Part shown: one piece after another, positions 48,309 to 61,110 of the stretch
How positions within the stretch are numbered: the first letter of the stretch is position 1
Layout of the letters: each line of letters opens with the position of its first letter
NCBI GenBank assembly: GCA_027574665.1
Contig: CM050690.1
Span: forward strand, 69,855,433-69,919,432
DNA: 64,000 nucleotides
Direction of reading: 5' to 3'
Source: Rhynochetos jubatus
Taxonomy: Eukaryota; Chordata; Aves; Eurypygiformes; Rhynochetidae
Position numbers and translations under genes: made by a program
Notes under the pieces: generated by a model
Told to the model about the DNA's origin: nothing
Databases searched by the model: none
The model's input: the letters and a program-made list of their open reading frames with translations, nothing else

Positions 48309-48715
48309 CAAATAATTCATCACACTGAAAGAGGTAAAGTACTGCCTCTTAGAAACGGTGACCAGCTATCAAATGCCACAGGAAAAGCGACAATCAAAAC
48401 CAGTGTTCTGGAGAATAGCTTGGATCAAATTTGCCAGTCTGAAAAGATATGAATACCATACTAATATGCCACAGTTTGTCATCTGAGAAGTAATCACTGT
48501 TGAGTCTTTTTTTAAGCCTAAGAGAAGTCATGTTTTGTCACCATGCTCCAACCTGGAATGCCTGTGAACTTTGTTTCCATGAAATGCAGGTAAGAACAAG
48601 AAGCTCTCCTGCCATTGATTTTTAGTATGGACTATGGAGACATAATTTGAACACTTTTTCCTTTCTAGTTACTTTTGTCATTAAGATGATCTTGCAATGG
48701 CATTTGTCTAGTCCA

Positions 48716-49265
48716 TCACAGAATCACAGAGCAGTTTTTCCAACTTATTTTAAAGAACTCCAAGGATGGAGATTACAGAACTTGTCTGGGCTATTTGCTC
48801 CAGTGCTTAACCACCCCAATGTGAAGGTTTTTTCTCCTTATATTCATATAAGGAGAATATCTTCTTATATTCTCCATATATTCATTTTTCTCCTTATACT
48901 TTAATCCTTATATTTTCCTTGCTATAATTAGTGCCCATTTCCTCACTACAATTAGCGTCCATTTCCTCTTGCTCTTTTGTTGTACACCTCTGCAAAAAGC
49001 TTAGCTCTGTCTTCTCAGTAACTTCCCACTAGTTAGGCGAAGACTGCAGTTAGAGCTACCCTAACCTTTCTCTTCTCAAGGCTAAGCAAACTCAGGGACT
49101 CCTTCAGGGACTCCTATATGCGCTCCAGCTTCCAAAGCCTCCTGGTGTCTCTCTGCTGGACTCAGTCCAGTCTGCCAGTCTTCTTTGTACTCTGAGCCCC
49201 AGACTGGGCACAGTAATTTACATACGGCTTCACAGATGCCAAATAGAAGGAAATAATCACTCCCC
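48716..49265 (-). repeat. Old CR1 copy (antisense), strongly diverged
   Basis: The plus strand reads ATCACAGAATCACAGAGCAG, then a diverged complement of the CR1 3' end. Further on come the CTTTCTCTTCTCAAGGCTAAG and CTCTGAGCCCCAGACTGGGC landmarks, in the order expected for an antisense CR1. Its middle is expanded by a small local repeat of TCTCCTTATATTC-like units. Confidence 0.7.
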
Positions 49266-50886
49266 TAAGCTCTGGTGCTTTTCCATCATTAGCAACAGTA
49301 GTTACAGTTCTACTTTCAGTGACTGGGACACACTGTGAAACGATCTATAAAAAGGGGCATAACACTAAGCCATATGTTGAGGATGACTGGGCACAAAATG
49401 ATCTGTCAGAGCTACAGAAGTTAGCTGAGCAAGAAATCTTTCATTTTACCCTGTATTCTTCCCCCTTCTAAAAATTCAGCATCTGTGGGGGAAATAAAGC
49501 AGACTTGCTTAGTCTTGTCAGTCTGTAGCCTGAATCACTGACAGATTTTTTATACTCATGAACACAGTCTACTTGTAATTCTTCCTGGAAAAATGTAACG
49601 TGGGGTATGACAGAACAGATACAAATGGTCTCCCCAGCCCAACTTGAAATTAATCAGTTCTGATAGATACATCAATAGAATAGAACGATTTTGGAGACCT
49701 GGTGGCAGTTGCATTAATATTCAGCAGCAACAGGAATTGTTCAGAGACCTGACAATTAAAGAGCAATCACTCAAGAAGTGGAGACAGCAAGTTACCTTGG
49801 GAAGAGACGGGATCTCCTTCAGCAGGTAGTTTGCAAATAGTCTAAATAAATATCTCAAGTAAACTATTTCTCCTTCAGAGCAAAAGCCTGGCTTATATGA
49901 TCCCAAAAGTATCATCCAGGCCAATGCTTTTGTGACACCATGGATGAGTGGAGGAAGAACTTCCCATTATTCATCTGGTAAACATGCCTAAGAAATTATT
50001 TCATCAAACCTCTCTACAAAGGCATTAAAGCATCAAAATTCTACTGCAACTTCTTTCAAGATCAGGCTCGTAGTATTCAGAAGTCATTGGCTGGGAATTG
50101 GATATACACAGTGCACATACTGCTGCAGTACCTGGAATTCCCATGTGTGTAAGAAAAGGAAGGCCCTGCTGTGAACATCTAGTATTAGTTGACCACAGAG
50201 TCAATCTGGTTTGTATCAATCTTCTGAAAACTGCATATTTCAACCCATATTTCATACAACTTTCCTTTCTCAGTGCTCTTTGCTTTGCTTATTTAAAACA
50301 GCTGCCAGTTGCAACCCACAACCTCAAACGAACCACAGCCTGTACACCAGAAATGTTTTCAGCTGCTAGGATCCAGATAATTTATCCATTTAAAGGAGAG
50401 TATTAGATAGGAATACCAAATCATAAACACTACTGATCAGACAAATTTTCCTAAACCAGACGTCGAAGAGGACTGTCAGTGATGCAAATGCAGTAACAAT
50501 ACTACTTTGGATTTACACCACATTTTTCATCTTAGGTTCTCATTCCCTCCACTTCATAGACAGACAGACTGAGGACAAGAGTCACAATGCAAATTCATAC
50601 CACTCAGTACAAGGTCACTAACCTAAATCACGTGTTTAGTGCCAAAACCTAATAAACTCCTTCCATAGCCACCAAACAGGAATAGTCACCCCTAGAAAGC
50701 AAGCTAAACCATAAGTAGACTAACTCATCCTGTGGAGATGGTGTACTTGAAACAGAGAGCAGTGTCAAGCTACTGGAAACCTACTGAGTATTGGTAAAGC
50801 AGCATTCTACAACTAAATAGATTCCTCAACAAAATAAACATCACATTGTTTATAGAAAATTTAATTTGCAACAATTCTGAATTGTG

Positions 50887-50908
50887 AAAAAAAAAAAAAA
50901 AAAAAAAA
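50887..50908. repeat. Poly(A) run, 22 bases
   Basis: This is a pure A run with no LINE body recognised upstream. Similar shorter runs are at 58456-58471, 60578-60593 and 63119-63134. Confidence 0.9.
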
Positions 50909-51959
50909 CCAGCTGAGACACCAGATTCTAAACTAGATTAATCCTTCTTTTAGTCCTTGTACTCAGGAATTCTTCTCCCAAGCAATTTTAAAGATGGTTT
51001 CAATTACACTTAGCGAAAAAAATATGTTGGTGTGTAAAGCACTGAAAACTTCTAATAAACCTTTTTGATCTAATGACTGAGCAACAAGTTTAAAAAGCTG
51101 CACATGGAAGAAAGAAATTTATATACGGTCTGATAGGCATGTATTCATTTGATCACTTAGGGTTAGCTTTATCTCTTGGGATTTTTTAATAAATATAAAG
51201 ATCTTTGATGCGTGCTGTTTGTTTTCTAAAGAGCGTTCCCAAAACAGGAAAATATAATGTACTTCATGGTTCCATGAAGGCTGGAATCCAAACGAAAAAG
51301 CAACTAAATAGTGAAAAAAAGGGGTCTAAAAACATATAAAGCTCAACAGACTGTGTAAGACTGCTCCTACCCCATCAGAGAGCAAATGTTAACAACTGTA
51401 GGGAAAGAATCACATAACACACTACCGTGACTCATATCAACAGGAAGAACAATTTTACCCTGTTTTCAGACATGATCAACTTGTAATGCTGTTAGGATCT
51501 GGCTTACTCTGCTGGAGTAGGGACTGGTCCAGGCATGCAATACTTAGATTAAAGGAGAGATTAAAAGGTTATGCCCAAAAAATAGTCAAACTCCAAAGAA
51601 TGCAGGAACCACACTGGAATTTATGATGTTTTCTCATTAATTCGATGGTTTTGAGATTAAGCAACGGATTTCAGCTGCCTAAAAGAAAGCAAGAGCAACA
51701 CTTTTTCTCTGTATGATGCTTGATTTATAGGTCTGAGCTTGCATTTCTGAGCAAGTCAACACCTTCTCGAAGTAGTAGGAACGGAAGACGTTAAAACCAA
51801 AACTTAGTCACCTGGCAGGAGCATCATCCTCACCCTACGATGTACCTCACCTCAGTAATTTTTTCTTAGGTCAAACCAACAGCTTTTATGCTGCAGTAAA
51901 GCAGTGACATCTTGAAAGCAGAGAAGGTTGGGGGGTGTGATAAAACGCATTAAAGTCAG

Positions 51960-52750
51960 AGGTAAGCGATGGTGCTGCCGGGGCGGTCTGTTTCTGGAGG
52001 ATGAAGAGGCAGAACGAGGACGGCGGTGCCGAGGCGGCGGCCCCCCTCCCTCCCGCACCCGCCGTGCCGAGGGATGCCTGGAAGAATGGGGCTTAAAGGG
52101 CAGGCAAGGGGTGAAGAGGGGCTGAACGGACACCCGGAGATCTAAACTTCAAGGTGAAAACTCCGCAGGGAGTTTCAAAAAAGGCGCCGGAGGTGGATTT
52201 TCCTCATCGGAGGAGGCTGAGCTCCTCTCGGCCAGGGCGCCCGGGGTCCCCCCGCGGGAGGAGAAGGGACGGGGGGATCCCTGAGTGAACAAGGGGCTGT
52301 CGCGACAGGGAGATACCGCCATAACTCACCTGTAGCCGCCGACCCGCTCCTTCAGGACCGGTGCCCGGCCAGCGGGACGCGCCGGCCCCCCCGGTCAGTG
52401 CCGGGAAGAGCTACGGCACGGCCGAGCTCGGCCGTCCCACCGCCGGGCAGGGCAGCACCTCCTCCCACCTCCCGGAGGCCGGGTGAGCAGCGTCTCGGGA
52501 ATTTCCCCCCTCCGCTCCGGGAAGCGCGGGCGGTTCCCTTGGCTGCCCTCCCAAAGGCAGGGCGCGGGTCGGCCTCTCCGCCGCAGCGCCTGCCGCCGTG
52601 CGCCCCCTCCGCGGGGGACCCGGCGCGGGACGGGGCGGGCGGCCGAAGCTCCGCTGTGCCCAGGGCGGAGGGGCGGCTGTGCTCAGCCGGGGACAGGCCA
52701 GGTCGGATGAGGAGGACAGGCGGGCTTAGCCTGAGGGGAGGGTGAGGAGC
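51960..52750. promoter_or_regulatory. OSMR: CpG island promoter of OSMR
   Basis: This is the only strongly GC- and CpG-rich stretch of the window, with many CG, GCGG and CCGCC blocks between about 51960 and 52750. It surrounds the predicted first exon of OSMR. No TATA box is visible. Its borders are judged by eye, not computed. Confidence 0.8.
52330..52700 (-). other. OSMR: OSMR non-coding first exon (5' UTR), start approximate
   Basis: On the minus strand, GGCGGCTACAG|GTGAGT at 52330/52329 is a near-consensus donor inside the CpG island. The human gene also has a non-coding first exon. With this exon the total is 18, which equals the human count as I recall it. The transcription start is not determined; the upper limit is a guess. 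Confidence 0.6.
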
Positions 52751-55595
52751 GGAGGATGGACTCTGCTCGAACACTTTCCCCATCCTCCCAGTCCTGAGCT
52801 GGTCAGAAAACCGCACGTAGGAGTCATGTCTCCAAGACGCCGGTGGCTCTGGTGGCATGGCCTCGGGGTTCCTGTGTCCCCTGCATCTGTCTCGGGATGA
52901 CGGGGGTGGTTGCCCTGGCCACCAAGGCAGCTGGGGTGAGGAGGTGGCCTGGTGCTTGGAGCGATGCTCAGGGTGGAGGCCATAACCGGTCTGGCGCTGC
53001 ACCAGCACGTGGCATACAGCTGTCTGACGGAATCACGCTCAAAACCACCTTAAGGAAGGTTATGGCTCGCAAATTCAACTCTCCGCTCCCCAAAATGTAG
53101 TACCGTAAGGCAGGAAGGGAAATCAGGAGTTCACCGCAGCTGTTGCCCTGCCCTTCAGCTGTGGGTCGCCATCCGACAGGCCTCGGTGAGACACTCAGAG
53201 GTGCAGTGTGCCTCGAGCTGCCTTGGGTCACTGCTTCTGCTAGATGCAGCCATGAGAAATTTTTGATTAAACCTGTTACTTAGCCTTGCCAGGGTGCCTG
53301 TGGTGAAGGTTTCTACTGTTGTAGCACTTTTACATAAAAGAGGTCTTCTGCCTTTTAGTATCTTTTTCCTAAGCTATGTAGGTTAAATATAACATACCTA
53401 TTAAGACACCGTTTTCCTTTATCTCCTTTGGATTGTCTAAAATTCTTGAAGCGTGATTGCTTTTCCTTGGAAGGATGTGCACTGGGAAGTGTTCTGCCTT
53501 ACAGGTTGTATTATTTTTTATACCTCCTCTTGTACAGTTTGCCTTTTTTTGTAACAGCATAGTGTTACGCTTTGCATGTGATCCACTTCAGCCCCTTTTC
53601 TTCTGAAGTGGTGCCTAGTCAGTTGTTCCCTACATGTTTGTATTGCAGTGGTACATTGTGCTTCGCTCTGTTGAGAAACAGCCTGCTCCTTTAGTCAGAT
53701 TTTCCATTTTCTTACGATGCTTTTGCTTTCTAGGCAAGCAAATGATTTATAGTCAAAGGATAGTTTTATTCTTCAGAACATTATTCTGGAGAATTACATC
53801 TATTTCTTCCACAGAGATCCTGTGTATGTTTTGTGAGTCATGTAAACTGAACTTTTCTCAGAGGGTCAGTAGTTACTCATTTTTCATTGCTCGTGTGCTG
53901 GTCTGGAGGCACTAGAACTGTTGCATCAGAATTCAGAGGAGTACGTACATGAAAGGACATCTAACAGCTTAGTTTTAGTGAAAATGCAAATCACAGATGT
54001 GTAGAAGTGGATACCAAAATTTTGACCCTTTTTTCCTATTTTTTTTCACTTATGCTTATTAACAACTTTCTATAATATGCTAATAAGTTCTTTCTTCTGA
54101 TGTTTTTAGCGATGTAATTAGAAAAGCTTGCTGAAAACGTACCCATTCTATATTTGAAAGTAGGATTTGAAAGATATGCAATTAATAGAATACGGGATTC
54201 TGTACATTAAGGGATAGGAAAAATGGTACGTTATCATGTAACGAAAACTAAGGGAATAAATTAAGACAGCATATTTCTAGCACTTTTTAAATTTTGAATG
54301 GGTATCACTGTACTCCTTTTTGTCTTTTAAAGTGGAGGTGGAAAGGGTTTGCACATACTATTTTAAAGATAATATATTAAGTTATTTTTTTTCTGGTTTG
54401 AGCCCCTTCATCTACGTGTGGAAATGTTTCTTCTTTTAGGCCTGTGCTGAAGACACCTCTTAACATCCATAGATATGTTTAACATTTTCTGAATCATTTC
54501 AACTCTCCTGTAGATTATAGATGTTCAGCCCTCTCTTGCCTCTTCATTTGATAACAGCAATAATCTCTGCTGCTCCTTTTGCACACTGATCCACATAGTC
54601 CAGAAGTTCCAGAATAACAATTCTTTGAATGCTCCAGAATTATGAACATATGAACTCTCTGCTGTCTAGGAAGAATGTTCAAGGTACTAATTAGTACCCA
54701 AAAACCTAACAAGGTATTGAATAAGGTCTATAAGGAATTTTCATGCCTGGTCAGAAGTATTTAAAAAAGCAAATTATCAGATTTCTCATATTTGAGGCAG
54801 AAAAACTGAAATAGAAATAAAAGAACAAAGGTAAATCCAGAAAAGACTTTGGCACTGCAATGTGTTGAGTGTCACAGTGTCTACAGGATTTAAGGTCCCA
54901 GTTTAGGTACCAAAGTAATCACAGTGATGTAGATTGGAAAGACCTAGAAGAAGACACCCAATCCAATCTGAGACCCACTTCCTCTGTAATCACAGCTCTG
55001 AATTTGCTTTGTTGCCTGTGTACATGTATCCAAGGCACAGCTCCAATAGAGCACAGCTGCATAACCTTGATCCAGACTGTTGTGGGCGAGCTGTGAGAAC
55101 ATCTGTAGAGAGATAAGAAAGTTGAAAGTACAGATAGAAGTAAGGCAGTTGACATGAGATTATTGGTAGTTCAATAGGATTTCAGAGAGAAAGCACCACC
55201 ATGAAAAGGTATGAAATCCTAAAGGGAAAAAATCACCTGGGGAAGCCTGTCAAGCTGGCCAGTCTAGTTGAGGACCAGCTGGAAATCATTATGTCATGTT
55301 ATCAGTGTTTATGGAACTGGTTGAGGATGGCAACTTGGTGGTGCTGGGTAACCTTTCCAGAGAGCCATGGGAAATGACCCTTCCCCTTTTGATTCATGCC
55401 TGCCTGCCCAGCAAAGACTTCTTGTGTAGCTTAACATGAGTGGCAAGTATGCTAGTGCTTAGTCTAATAGCTCATTAAACCCTAGCTAGCTTTTCTGTGT
55501 GTTAACCAATAACTAACTGCTTTATTTTGAATTATGTACATTCTTCTTGCAGAGTCTCTGCACCTGGCTAAAGGTACCTGAACAAACTGACTAAG
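52751..55595. other. Intergenic DNA upstream of OSMR, nothing certain
   Basis: No gene is recognised. A weak resemblance to an antisense CR1 3' end occurs at about 54915-54975 (TCACAGTGATGTAGATTGGA, then AAGACC). The open frames in the GC-rich left part are expected from base composition. Confidence 0.5.
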
Positions 55596-56312
55596 TGTGA
55601 TGGATGCATTAGATTCCTTGGCCAAACTAGTGGTAGTTCGGTAGAGGCTCCAAGGGAAGTAAAAGCCTAAGTCATACCAAGCCAAGTACTTTTCTAGTAC
55701 CAATCTGTTCTCTGAAAACCCACAAAGGAGCAAAGGGACACCATGAACATCGATGCATATGAGCTTGGAACATTGATCATGTGATTAACACATGAATGGG
55801 AGGTGGCTTTTCCAAGAATCATTTATCAAGGAACAAAGACAGCTGTAGGTACAAGGAGTCTCATGCACACCTTTCACATTGCATGTAATTTGACTACAAG
55901 CCAACCGCTTTATTCCATAAATATAACAGCCTAAGAGAGCTTTCTTTGAGCTCTCCCTGCTAAGCAGCTGGCTGCAAGGCAATATCCCCTTGAGCTGGGA
56001 CCTCACAAGGCTGTTCTTTGAGGCAGAGAGACCTCCCACTAACTGCAGATCTTTGTTAAGTGACTGATACCATGCATAACCTGGCATTACAAGCACGAAG
56101 ATTTTTGTACTGGTAACTTTGATTCTATGTTGGTAGCTGATTCTGTCTTGGTAACTTTGAATCATTGTGTATCCTTTGTGCAGTAAGTGAGTGAACCGTG
56201 CCATTGAATTTTGTTAAGTTGCACTTTCACAATGTCATATTTCAATAAAACCACTGTTGCTGGTACTTTCTGTGGTGGTTCTTTAAGGAGTCTAAATCAC
56301 CCACCCGCAACA
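55596..56312 (+). mobile_element. Probable solo LTR of an endogenous retrovirus
   Basis: The 717-bp segment begins TGTGATGGATGC and ends CACCCGCAACA, giving TGT/ACA ends. A TATA-like box (CCATAAATATAACAG, about 55916-55930) and, 300 bases on, AATAAA (56244-56249) followed by GT-rich sequence lie in the order of an LTR promoter and poly(A) site. The flanks CTAAG (55591-55595) and CCAAG (56313-56317) match in 4 of 5 bases, a possible target duplication. No internal retroviral sequence is seen on either side. Confidence 0.5.
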
Positions 56313-56399
56313 CCAAGAGGGTCCATAACAGACCTCCCACTCAAGGCAGATTTCACTTACCTGGTAAGTCTTGAAAGGCTCCAAGAAAGGCAATCTCAG

Positions 56400-56770
56400 A
56401 ACCTTCCTAGGTGACTTGTTGTAGTGCTACACTTCATTCCCAAAGGCAATGTTTTCCTAATATTCGATCTAGCATCTCAAACCACAATTTGTGACTGTTG
56501 CGCCTTGTTATCTTGTGCTGTCTGCCTGTCCACTTTGCAACTGTCTTTCAAGTATTTGTACCTTGCCTGTAGGTGGTCCCTTAGCCTCTTCTTTGGGAAG
56601 CTAACCAGGTTTCTATTTCATGTTCTCTAGGCCACTGACAATCTTAGTACACCTGTGCTGTATCTTCTCCTGTTTCTCAAAATCTCTCTTGTAATGGGAT
56701 TCCCAACTCTGGGCACTGTATTAGAGTCTCCTTGCTGCTAATTAAAGGCAGTATCATAGCCCTGTATCAA
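56400..56770 (-). repeat. Possible very old CR1 copy (antisense)
   Basis: The plus strand has CTTCATTCCCAAAGGCAATG and CCTAATATTCGATCTAGC. Later come GGGAAGCTAACCAGGTTTC and ACTCTGGGCACTGTATTAG. This is in the order of an antisense CR1, but it is strongly diverged. Confidence 0.35.
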
Positions 56771-56947
56771 CACACAGGGCTCTCTAATGCCTCCTGTGTG
56801 TTCCCTAGTGTGGCATCACTTCAGGTGGGCACCCGGCTGTGATAATTTCCCACCTGAAGTACGAGAGCTTCCCCCATAATGCTGTCCTTTCAGCTTCCTT
56901 ATTTGTGTACATAAGCTTGGCATGGGCACCCTTTCATTGCCAACCAG

Positions 56948-57132
56948 CACACTGGCACAGGTTGCCCAGAGAGGCTGTGGATTCCCTATCTCTGTAAGTG
57001 TTCAAGGCCAGGCTGGATGAGTCTTGGAGCAACCTGGTCTAGTGGAGGGTGTCCCTGCCCATGGCAGGGGGGTTGGAACTGGATGGTCTTTAAGATCCCT
57101 TCCAACCCAAACCATTCTGTGAGTCTATGATC
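56948..57132 (+). repeat. CR1 LINE 3' fragment (sense)
   Basis: It starts in the ORF2 end (CACTGGCACAGGTTGCCCAG) and ends with CCTTCCAACCCAAACC and ATTCTGTGAGTCTATGATC. About 185 bp remain. Confidence 0.9.
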
Positions 57133-60100
57133 TTTAACCCTGTTTTCTGATGTGTCTGTGAGCCCTCATAGCTTCATGTCATTCATAATTCCTGAGCATC
57201 TTCTGTTTTATCAGACAGAGGGTTGACTGCTAACTGCTAGGACAGATCCTTCCGACTCCATTTAAGACCTTGTTCCATCTTAGCAGTGAGCCACTGCTAA
57301 CTGTCTTCTGACTGCACTGTGACAACTTCTAAAGCCAAAGTAAAGCAAACCAATGTTTTCCATAAGCATTGTTCCATAAACAGTGTTCCTCATGTAAGAT
57401 TTAGTTTCTAGCCAGGAACAATTTCTGTTTAGAGCCACTAGCTGCAGAACTACTCTTTCAGAGCAAAGGACAGTGAAGTGTTCTTGAGCTGAACTGCACT
57501 GGTCTGAACAATTTCAGGTGTACTTTTTAGTGCAGTCAGAATGACAAGAGGTTTTCCGCAGATCCATGGAGTTCCTCTAGGAGTAATTTCGGTCATCCCG
57601 CAGTTGCAGGGGGAAGTTTTTGAAATTGTATAACCATACCAGAGTTGGACTGAGCTAGTATTATGTGCTTCTCAATAGACTTCTGCAGGTAGGAGTCAAT
57701 CTAGGATTCCTCACTGCCAACCTGAACTATATCATGAAATGTAAGAGGGAGGGATGGCGTAGTTGCCTGCACTTGTTTTTCAAGGGTATCCCGAGTGTCC
57801 TACACAAATAAGCTTTGAGCTTCCTGTAGACATTTCCATTGTGCCTGTGGTAGGTCACTGTACAGAGCAAGGCCTGAGCTTGTGTTGAATTGCAGTGCAT
57901 TGTACACAAACTTGTGTGGTTCCAGCAACAGCCTCCCCTTCCGGACTAACTCTTTGATCGAGTAATAATTGTGGTTCCTAAGAAGACATGGTGCAGGTAT
58001 TATATATGTATAATCTGATATGATTTTAGCTAATATGGAACAAGTCTAGGTTAGTTCTAAAAAATGAAAAGCACAGTAGCATAAATAAGTTCTGGGATTC
58101 ATGAAAAAAAAAAAATGGATATTTACAATTAACTAGTAATTGTCCAAAAATTGTTATGTTAAACAATCCTTATTAAGATAGAAAAGCACTGAAACATAAG
58201 GAAATACCAACATTAGAATTAATATGTAACTTCAAGTCACTTTTTTGCGTATATACATACTTGTATAGTGCTTATTTATTTCAGCTCTGGTCTGGTCTGG
58301 TTATTTCATTCCCAAGGTCTATTTTCCTAGTGAACACTGAGATACATGAAGTTCTCTTATTCTGTAGATCTTCCATATTTTATTTTTTCCCAGTTGTCAA
58401 GTGGAAAGGCTGAAGCTTAGTTATTTGTAAATATTCAAACCCCACTCAGAAGCTAAAAAAAAAAAAAAAATTATTCTCTATAATCTTTTTGTTTATGGTG
58501 CTTATTTGTTATGTCATATAATCCAAATTTATATACCTCAAGTTAACGTAGCAACAATCACCAATCTTTTCTCTACCTAAGTTACTTGGAAACTAAAGAT
58601 GCAAAAGATGCCAAAATTTTGTGGTCGTATTAGAAATATAGTTGGGTTCAGCTGAAAACAGTAATAAATTCATCACCAGCTAATGAGGAATTACACCATT
58701 TAGGCAGTTATTTACCCCTCAGGTTGTTTGGGATCTAGAGACCAGCATCTTTCAAGTACCTTTAAAAGCCCTAGTTTCCTCTCTGAATAGATAAATTCCA
58801 ATCCGCTCATGTCCCAGAAGTATTGTTTCCCATCATGATGCACAAGCAGGCTGCCTCTCCAACTCCCATGAGCTCCTGCATCTTTCAATGACATAGCCTT
58901 AACTGTAGGGCAATGGCTGTCTCTAGGTACCCCATCCTTAAATCTGTGCCTTTAGTCATTCTTTGGGGTTATTCCAAGCATGTGTTGAACTTCTTTCAGC
59001 TGAAGAGTCCTTCTCTTTACTCTCAGGTTGAGCACTCTGATCAGTAGGCTATTATAAAGGGACTGTGTGCCTGAAGATTTTAAAAGACAGTGTCCTCAAT
59101 ATTCTCATGTTAGCAACAAATATGTGCAACATGCAATAGTCATACCTTGAGAAATTAACTTCCTGAGTATTCCCCCACCTAGTTTTTGACCCCAGGAAGC
59201 TTTTGTGCGGGCTGTATATTCCTCACAGTGAAACAATGCTGTGCATATGAAGTCCTGGTGCTGAGGGAATTGGAAGAGCTGCCAAATATATTCAGACTTT
59301 CAGGTTAATGGATAGCTAGATGGGATTCCAGAGCTTAAGCTTGAGAGCCAGTTTAGGTGACTGTGTGGTTTATTGGCTCATTCTAAAGAGATTAAGCTCA
59401 AAAACATCCACGTTCTGGGTCCCAAATTTGAGTCAGTACAGTATTATTTTTAGATTTGTTTTTCTTTAGGAGAAACTCTCTGCTACCATCTTCTGGAAAA
59501 CTAGAAAAATATACATGAAGAGCAAATGTTTATACTTGGGTGGTAGTCACGGGTTAAAAATTCATTATGTATTTGGAACATTGGACTAATAAAATATTTA
59601 GAGCACAATGGAACACTCCAGGTTAGGGGAGTAAGTGTGCTGGGACAAAGTAGTTGTACCACTGTCCTATACTGAGATTGTATGTTCAAATATCCTGGAT
59701 ACATACTATTTTTCTGTGAGAAAATTTGCTAGGATGAAAAAAGGGCCCAGGATTTCTGTCTGTGTGATCATAACATTAGTTCTAGTGGTAGAAAGGCTAC
59801 TTGATGACCTTTCTGGTTACATTAGACTGCGTTTATTCAGGTCATATATAGAGCACTGTCTCCCATATCCAGATACAACAGCCTGTTTTGAGTGATTATA
59901 TAATGCAATTGGGCATATCTAGAAGGAGAAGACGATTCCCTGTGGATTCTTGCTGTACTATGGACCTTCATGTTGATGTAAGAACAGATATGAATTTTTC
60001 TGCCTAGCATCTGATGGAGAAACCATGGGTGTTTCCCACTGAAGCCAATAACAGTAAAGGAGCTCTAGCTGATGCCCATTGTTATTCAGCACAGATGAAA

Positions 60101-61110
60101 CTGGGGTAAGCAGAGGAGTACCAGACAAGTTATTGGGGCAGGAAGGCAGTAACAGGGTAGGATGATATCCCTTTCAGCCCAGAGTATGTCTTCTGTAGAC
60201 GAAATGGAGAAATCTGAACTAGCAGGTGGAACAGGCTTGCTGCAGCCAGATGCTTTCAGGCCTCTTTGCTAGTTACTTGAAATGAGTGTGGGGATTTCCA
60301 CTGTATCAAGCATTGGTGGTAGTGGATGAGCTCTAAACAGTCTCCAGCTGTCCTTTAAATACCATTCTCAGAAACTGATAAGCCATTTGGAATGAAGTTT
60401 AAAAAACCCATAGTGGTGTACAACAGACTACTGGCATAGAAAATTCCAGCCTAACTGATTAAACAACTGACTAGCACCTTCAAATGGTAATGCTACCCTT
60501 ATATACCTGCTTATGTGTCAGTTCACAATAGTCAATAAAATGAATTGGAAATTGTCTTCATAAGACCTTTGTTGATCAAAAAAAAAAAAAAAAGGTTTTT
60601 TGTCCCATGTCTTGGCTTTGGATTGCTGTATTCAGCAGTCTTTTTCCTGGGAAGTCTTATTCAGTAGAAATTCCAAGGAAAACAAAGTCAGACATTAAAA
60701 GATTCTCCAAATACCTCCACAACAACCAGAATACTTTCTAAGTTGTTGAAACATCCTGGATGACAAACATAATGAATTTCATGGAAAAATGAAAAATGCG
60801 GCATGCTATGTGGATGCATCAGAAGTAGAAACCCAAATTCCCACAACTGGGAGTGAATGAGCTATTTCTTTCCTCTTCCTCCAAAATTTAGAATCTGGCT
60901 GAGGATGCATGAGATTTAAAGAACAAATTGGAGTGCAGAAGGTCTTGAAATTTTAGGTAAATTAGTGTCACGTATTATTTATTCAGTAAGCTGAAATTCT
61001 CAGATATTTAAGTTGTATGACATGAATTACTGTTTGAAACTTCAATGTGTATTTAGTGAATGAATAAGTTAATTAATTAATCATAAATTAATAATAAATT
61101 CACAGTAGAA
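57133..61110. other. Intergenic DNA, nothing recognised
   Basis: About 4 kb of AT-rich sequence has no recognisable exon, RNA gene or transposable element apart from short A runs at 58456 and 60578. Confidence 0.6.

Larger units (their letters stand above)
44191..52329 (-). other. OSMR: OSMR intron 1 (about 8.1 kb)
   Basis: This large first intron separates the non-coding exon from the signal-peptide exon, as in human. It contains a 1.3 kb CR1 (46983-48308), an old antisense CR1 (48716-49265), an A/GA-rich tract (about 45924-45960), and a 22-base A run (50887-50908). The rest is AT-rich single-copy-looking DNA without recognisable exons. Confidence 0.75.

Noticed and set aside
52352-53008. 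218-codon open frame on the minus strand in the CpG island
   Set aside because: It is Pro/Arg/Gly-rich, overlaps open frames in other directions, and crosses the predicted non-coding exon. GC-rich DNA lacks stops by composition, and no known protein is recognised.
53634-59895. Several 60-93 codon open frames in the right-hand third as possible genes
   Set aside because: They lack splice-site context and recognisable motifs, and often overlap others on the opposite strand.
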